The notes under the pieces: model-generated | What the model was told of the DNA's origin: nothing | What the model saw: the letters and a program-made list of their open reading frames with translations, nothing else | Database searches by the model: none | DNA from: Candidatus Nealsoniibacteriota bacterium | GTDB lineage: Bacteria > Patescibacteriota > Minisyncoccia > Minisyncoccales > GWA2-38-27 | Reading direction: 5' to 3' | NCBI GenBank assembly: GCA_003556925.1 | Contig: PWQC01000011.1 | Coordinates: 1-7,182 of the forward strand | DNA length: 7,182 nt | Position numbers and translations under genes: made by a program | Shown: piece by piece, positions 6,092-7,182 of the stretch | Numbering within the stretch: position 1 is the stretch's first letter | Layout: every line of letters starts with the position of its first letter

Positions 6092-6150
6092 GCTGGGAGC
6101 AGCACTCACTAAAGACTTTTTTTGGGGTAAACTCTCCCAGCTCTTTTTTT
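6092..6150 (+). ncRNA. Candidate small RNA 2, a single large hairpin
   Basis: From the predicted start to the end of the T tract this unit is about 59 nt. GCTGGGAG (6092-6099) pairs with CTCCCAGC (6134-6141), closing a 34-nt loop. The loop exposes AGCACTCACT (6101-6110), the exact reverse complement of the 5' end of candidate small RNA 1. The closing stem doubles as the terminator. There is no credible open reading frame within it. It may instead be the 3' half of a longer structured murB leader. Confidence 0.5.
6092..6150 (+). terminator. Second terminator upstream of murB
   Basis: An 8-bp GC-rich stem (6092-6099 with 6134-6141) and a large loop are followed by TC and seven Ts (6144-6150). 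The large loop makes it less canonical than the terminator at 6031-6069. It overlaps the candidate small RNA 2 because the same stem would do both jobs. Confidence 0.65.
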
Positions 6151-6177
6151 GCTTTTTTTCTAAAAAAAAGGGATAAT
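6149..6177 (+). promoter_or_regulatory. Possible promoter of murB
   Basis: TTGCTT (6149-6154), a 17-bp spacer and GATAAT (6172-6177) form a modest sigma70-like promoter. The -10 ends 8 nt before the murB ATG at 6186, so the transcript would be leaderless or nearly so. The nearest purine-rich run (AAAAGGG, ending at 6172) is 13 nt from the ATG, too far for a normal Shine-Dalgarno sequence. Confidence 0.5.
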
Positions 6178-6185
6178 ACAACAAC

Positions 6186-7040
6186 ATGTTTCAAAAAGAT
6201 ATTTTATTATCTGAGATTACCAGTTTTAAAATAGGAGGTCCAGCCAGATATTTTTTTAGAGCAAAAAATGAAAAAGATCTGATAAGTGCTTTAAAAAAGG
6301 CAAAAGAAATGAAGCTTCCTTATTATATCTTGGGTAAAGCTTGTAATGTTCTTTTTGCTGATCAGGGATTTAATGGTCTGATTATTAAGATGGAAAACAA
6401 AGAGATAGAGGTCAAGGACGAAAAACTGTTTTGTCAGGCAGGAGTCTTTTTAAGTGAGATTAGTGAAAAAGCGAAGAGACACAATCTTTCAGGACTAGAA
6501 TGGGCCTCTATGGTTCCGGGAACGCTTGGCGGGGCTATCTATATTAATGCTTCCGCTTTTTCTTATTCTATCGCTGATTCGATAGAAAAAGTGAGAGCCT
6601 TAGATGCTGATAGTTTAGAATTTAAAGAGATAAAAGATTTAAAGTTTTCAGCAAAAAAAAGCATTTTTCAAAGAGAAAAAAACTTAATAATTCTTTCTGC
6701 TGTTTTAAAATTAAAAAGAGATGACAGGGAAAAAATAATAGAGAGGGAAAGAGAGCATTCTTCTTATCGAAAAAAAACTCAACCCCTGGAATACCCTTCG
6801 GTTGGATGTATCTTTCGTAACCCTCCGGGAACTTCAGCTGGCCTTTTAATCGCAGAAGCGGGCCTAAAGGGGAAAAAAGTAGGAGGGGCTATGATCTCTG
6901 ATAAACATACTAATTTTATTATTAATTTTCAGAGAGCGACTGCGAAAGATGTTTTAAAATTAATAGAGATTGTTAAAAAAGAAGTAAAAGATAAATTTAA
7001 CATTACTTTAAAAGAGGAGGTGGAGGTTATTAACTATTGA
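6186..7040 (+). CDS. murB: UDP-N-acetylenolpyruvoylglucosamine reductase (MurB)
   Basis: MurB is the cytosolic flavoenzyme that uses NADPH to reduce UDP-GlcNAc-enolpyruvate to UDP-MurNAc, the second committed peptidoglycan step. The 284 residues have the length and layout of the short (type II, S. aureus-like) form. The FAD-binding half has TSFKIGGPARYF (residues 12-23), LGKACN (49-54) and MVPGTLGGAIYINAS (109-123). The C-terminal part has YPSVGCIFRNPPG (203-215), the GG...S-x-KH-x-x-F region (233-244) and the terminal L-K-E-E-V motif with the catalytic Glu (E278). Departures from the usual motifs: Cys208 replaces the proton-donating Ser, the YRxS element reads A156-K157-K-S, and the GGGSN loop reads GKACN. 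The start fits the family N-terminus. The gene follows two terminators, so it probably has its own promoter or is controlled by read-through. Confidence 0.93.
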   Translation: MFQKDILLSEITSFKIGGPARYFFRAKNEKDLISALKKAKEMKLPYYILGKACNVLFADQGFNGLIIKMENKEIEVKDEKLFCQAGVFLSEISEKAKRHNLSGLEWASMVPGTLGGAIYINASAFSYSIADSIEKVRALDADSLEFKEIKDLKFSAKKSIFQREKNLIILSAVLKLKRDDREKIIEREREHSSYRKKTQPLEYPSVGCIFRNPPGTSAGLLIAEAGLKGKKVGGAMISDKHTNFIINFQRATAKDVLKLIEIVKKEVKDKFNITLKEEVEVINY

Positions 7041-7072
7041 CAAGTTTTTTAAAAGTGAAACAATAAAAGTAA

Positions 7073-7121
7073 TATAATAGTTAGCACAATAGTGGTCGGC
7101 TATTGTATAATAATATATACT
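7073..7121 (+). promoter_or_regulatory. Promoter region of the H1-like gene
   Basis: Three -10-like boxes precede the gene: TATAAT at 7073-7078, TATAAT at 7106-7111 and TATACT at 7116-7121. None has a clear -35 at 16-18 bp, and I cannot choose between them. The first would give a leader of about 42 nt containing the hairpin at 7086-7106, the second about 8 nt. No Shine-Dalgarno sequence is seen before the ATG at 7127. Confidence 0.45.
7086..7106 (+). promoter_or_regulatory. Inverted repeat in the H1-like promoter (operator or leader hairpin)
   Basis: ACAATAG (7086-7092) and CTATTGT (7100-7106) are perfect inverted repeats around a 7-nt centre (TGGTCGG). The right arm runs into the TATAAT at 7106-7111. 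No T tract follows, so it is not a terminator. A repressor site or a 5' leader hairpin are the two readings. Confidence 0.5.
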
Positions 7122-7126
7122 AAAAA

Positions 7127-7182
7127 ATGCCCGTTAAAAAGAAAGCAACTAAAAAGAAAGCAGCCCCTAAAAAGAAAGCAGC
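7127..7182 (+). CDS. Lysine/alanine-rich histone H1-like protein (3' truncated)
   Basis: An ATG opens a frame that runs off the right edge after 18 full codons. The visible residues are MPV followed by KKKA-type repeats (KKKAT, KKKAAP, KKKA), a highly basic pattern like the tails of bacterial histone H1-like and Hc1-like DNA-binding proteins. Such short proteins are common in Candidate Phyla Radiation genomes and are presumed to bind DNA or RNA without sequence specificity. Most of the protein lies outside the window, so the KKKA stretch could instead be the N-terminal extension of another protein, for example a ribosomal or DNA-binding one. Confidence 0.6.
   Translation, partial: MPVKKKATKKKAAPKKKA

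Noticed and set aside
5990..6110. Short transposable element (MITE-like) with 10-bp terminal inverted repeats AGTGAGTGCT/AGCACTCACT
   Set aside because: No target-site duplication flanks the repeats, and the interior is better explained by promoters and terminators. RNA pairing is the simpler reading.
5862..6194. Minus-strand ORF of 110 codons between the WG-like gene and murB
   Set aside because: It runs backwards through three terminator hairpins and three plus-strand promoters, has no promoter of its own, and is a basic, low-complexity reading of A/T tracts.
7037..7042. Perfect TTGACA overlapping the murB stop as the -35 of the H1-like promoter
   Set aside because: The nearest good -10 (7073-7078) is 30 bp away and nothing near 7060-7066 resembles a -10 box, so the hexamer is probably a chance match.
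1..7182. CRISPR arrays, tRNA or rRNA genes, insertion sequences, phage or attachment sites
   Set aside because: I looked for regularly spaced short repeats, tRNA-like arms, transposase motifs and flanking direct repeats and saw none. The only repeats are the in-frame protein repeats at 3-1580.

Overview
The window looks like chromosome from an AT-rich, gene-dense member of the Candidate Phyla Radiation (Patescibacteria, most like Parcubacteria). Three things point there. The first gene encodes a surface protein with many divergent InlB-type repeats, a poly-Gly linker, a coiled coil and a C-terminal peptidoglycan-binding domain in a style typical of Parcubacteria. The Rel enzyme is shortened, and the last gene begins a lysine/alanine-rich histone H1-like protein. 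UGA is used as a stop (murB) and Trp is encoded by UGG, so there is no sign of the UGA=Gly code of Gracilibacteria/Absconditabacteria. The taxonomic call is inference from protein style, not from a marker gene.

Layout. Positions 1-3811 are one compact plus-strand run: the 3' part of the repeat-rich envelope protein, then ispH, then ispG. Each gene overlaps the next by 20-26 bp and no Shine-Dalgarno sequence is visible, so translation is probably coupled. ispH and ispG encode the two [4Fe-4S] enzymes that end the MEP isoprenoid pathway. A minus-strand bifunctional-type Rel ((p)ppGpp synthetase/hydrolase, 3797-5299) converges on ispG with a 15-bp overlap. Rel and a small WG-repeat-like protein (5414-5911) are divergently transcribed from back-to-back sigma70-type promoters at 5307-5371. 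The WG-like gene has a perfect consensus promoter, the only strong Shine-Dalgarno sequence in the window and its own terminator.

The 274-bp gap at 5912-6185 is the most interesting stretch. It holds the terminator of the WG-like gene and then two successive promoter-plus-terminator modules that look like two small RNA genes (about 5992-6069 and 6092-6150). The 5' end of the first and the loop of the second share a perfect 10-nt complementarity. The gap could also be read as one attenuated leader in front of murB. murB (6186-7040, UDP-N-acetylenolpyruvoylglucosamine reductase) follows, with a possible leaderless promoter and several substitutions in usually conserved motifs. The window closes with a short regulatory region containing a hairpin (7086-7106) and the first 18 codons of the H1-like protein.

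Functional logic. The genes cover envelope building (surface protein, MurB, and isoprenoids, which among other things supply the lipid carrier for peptidoglycan) and the growth-control alarmone system (Rel). Promoter placement suggests that rel, and perhaps murB, are translated from leaderless mRNAs, while the WG-like gene uses a classical leader with a Shine-Dalgarno sequence.
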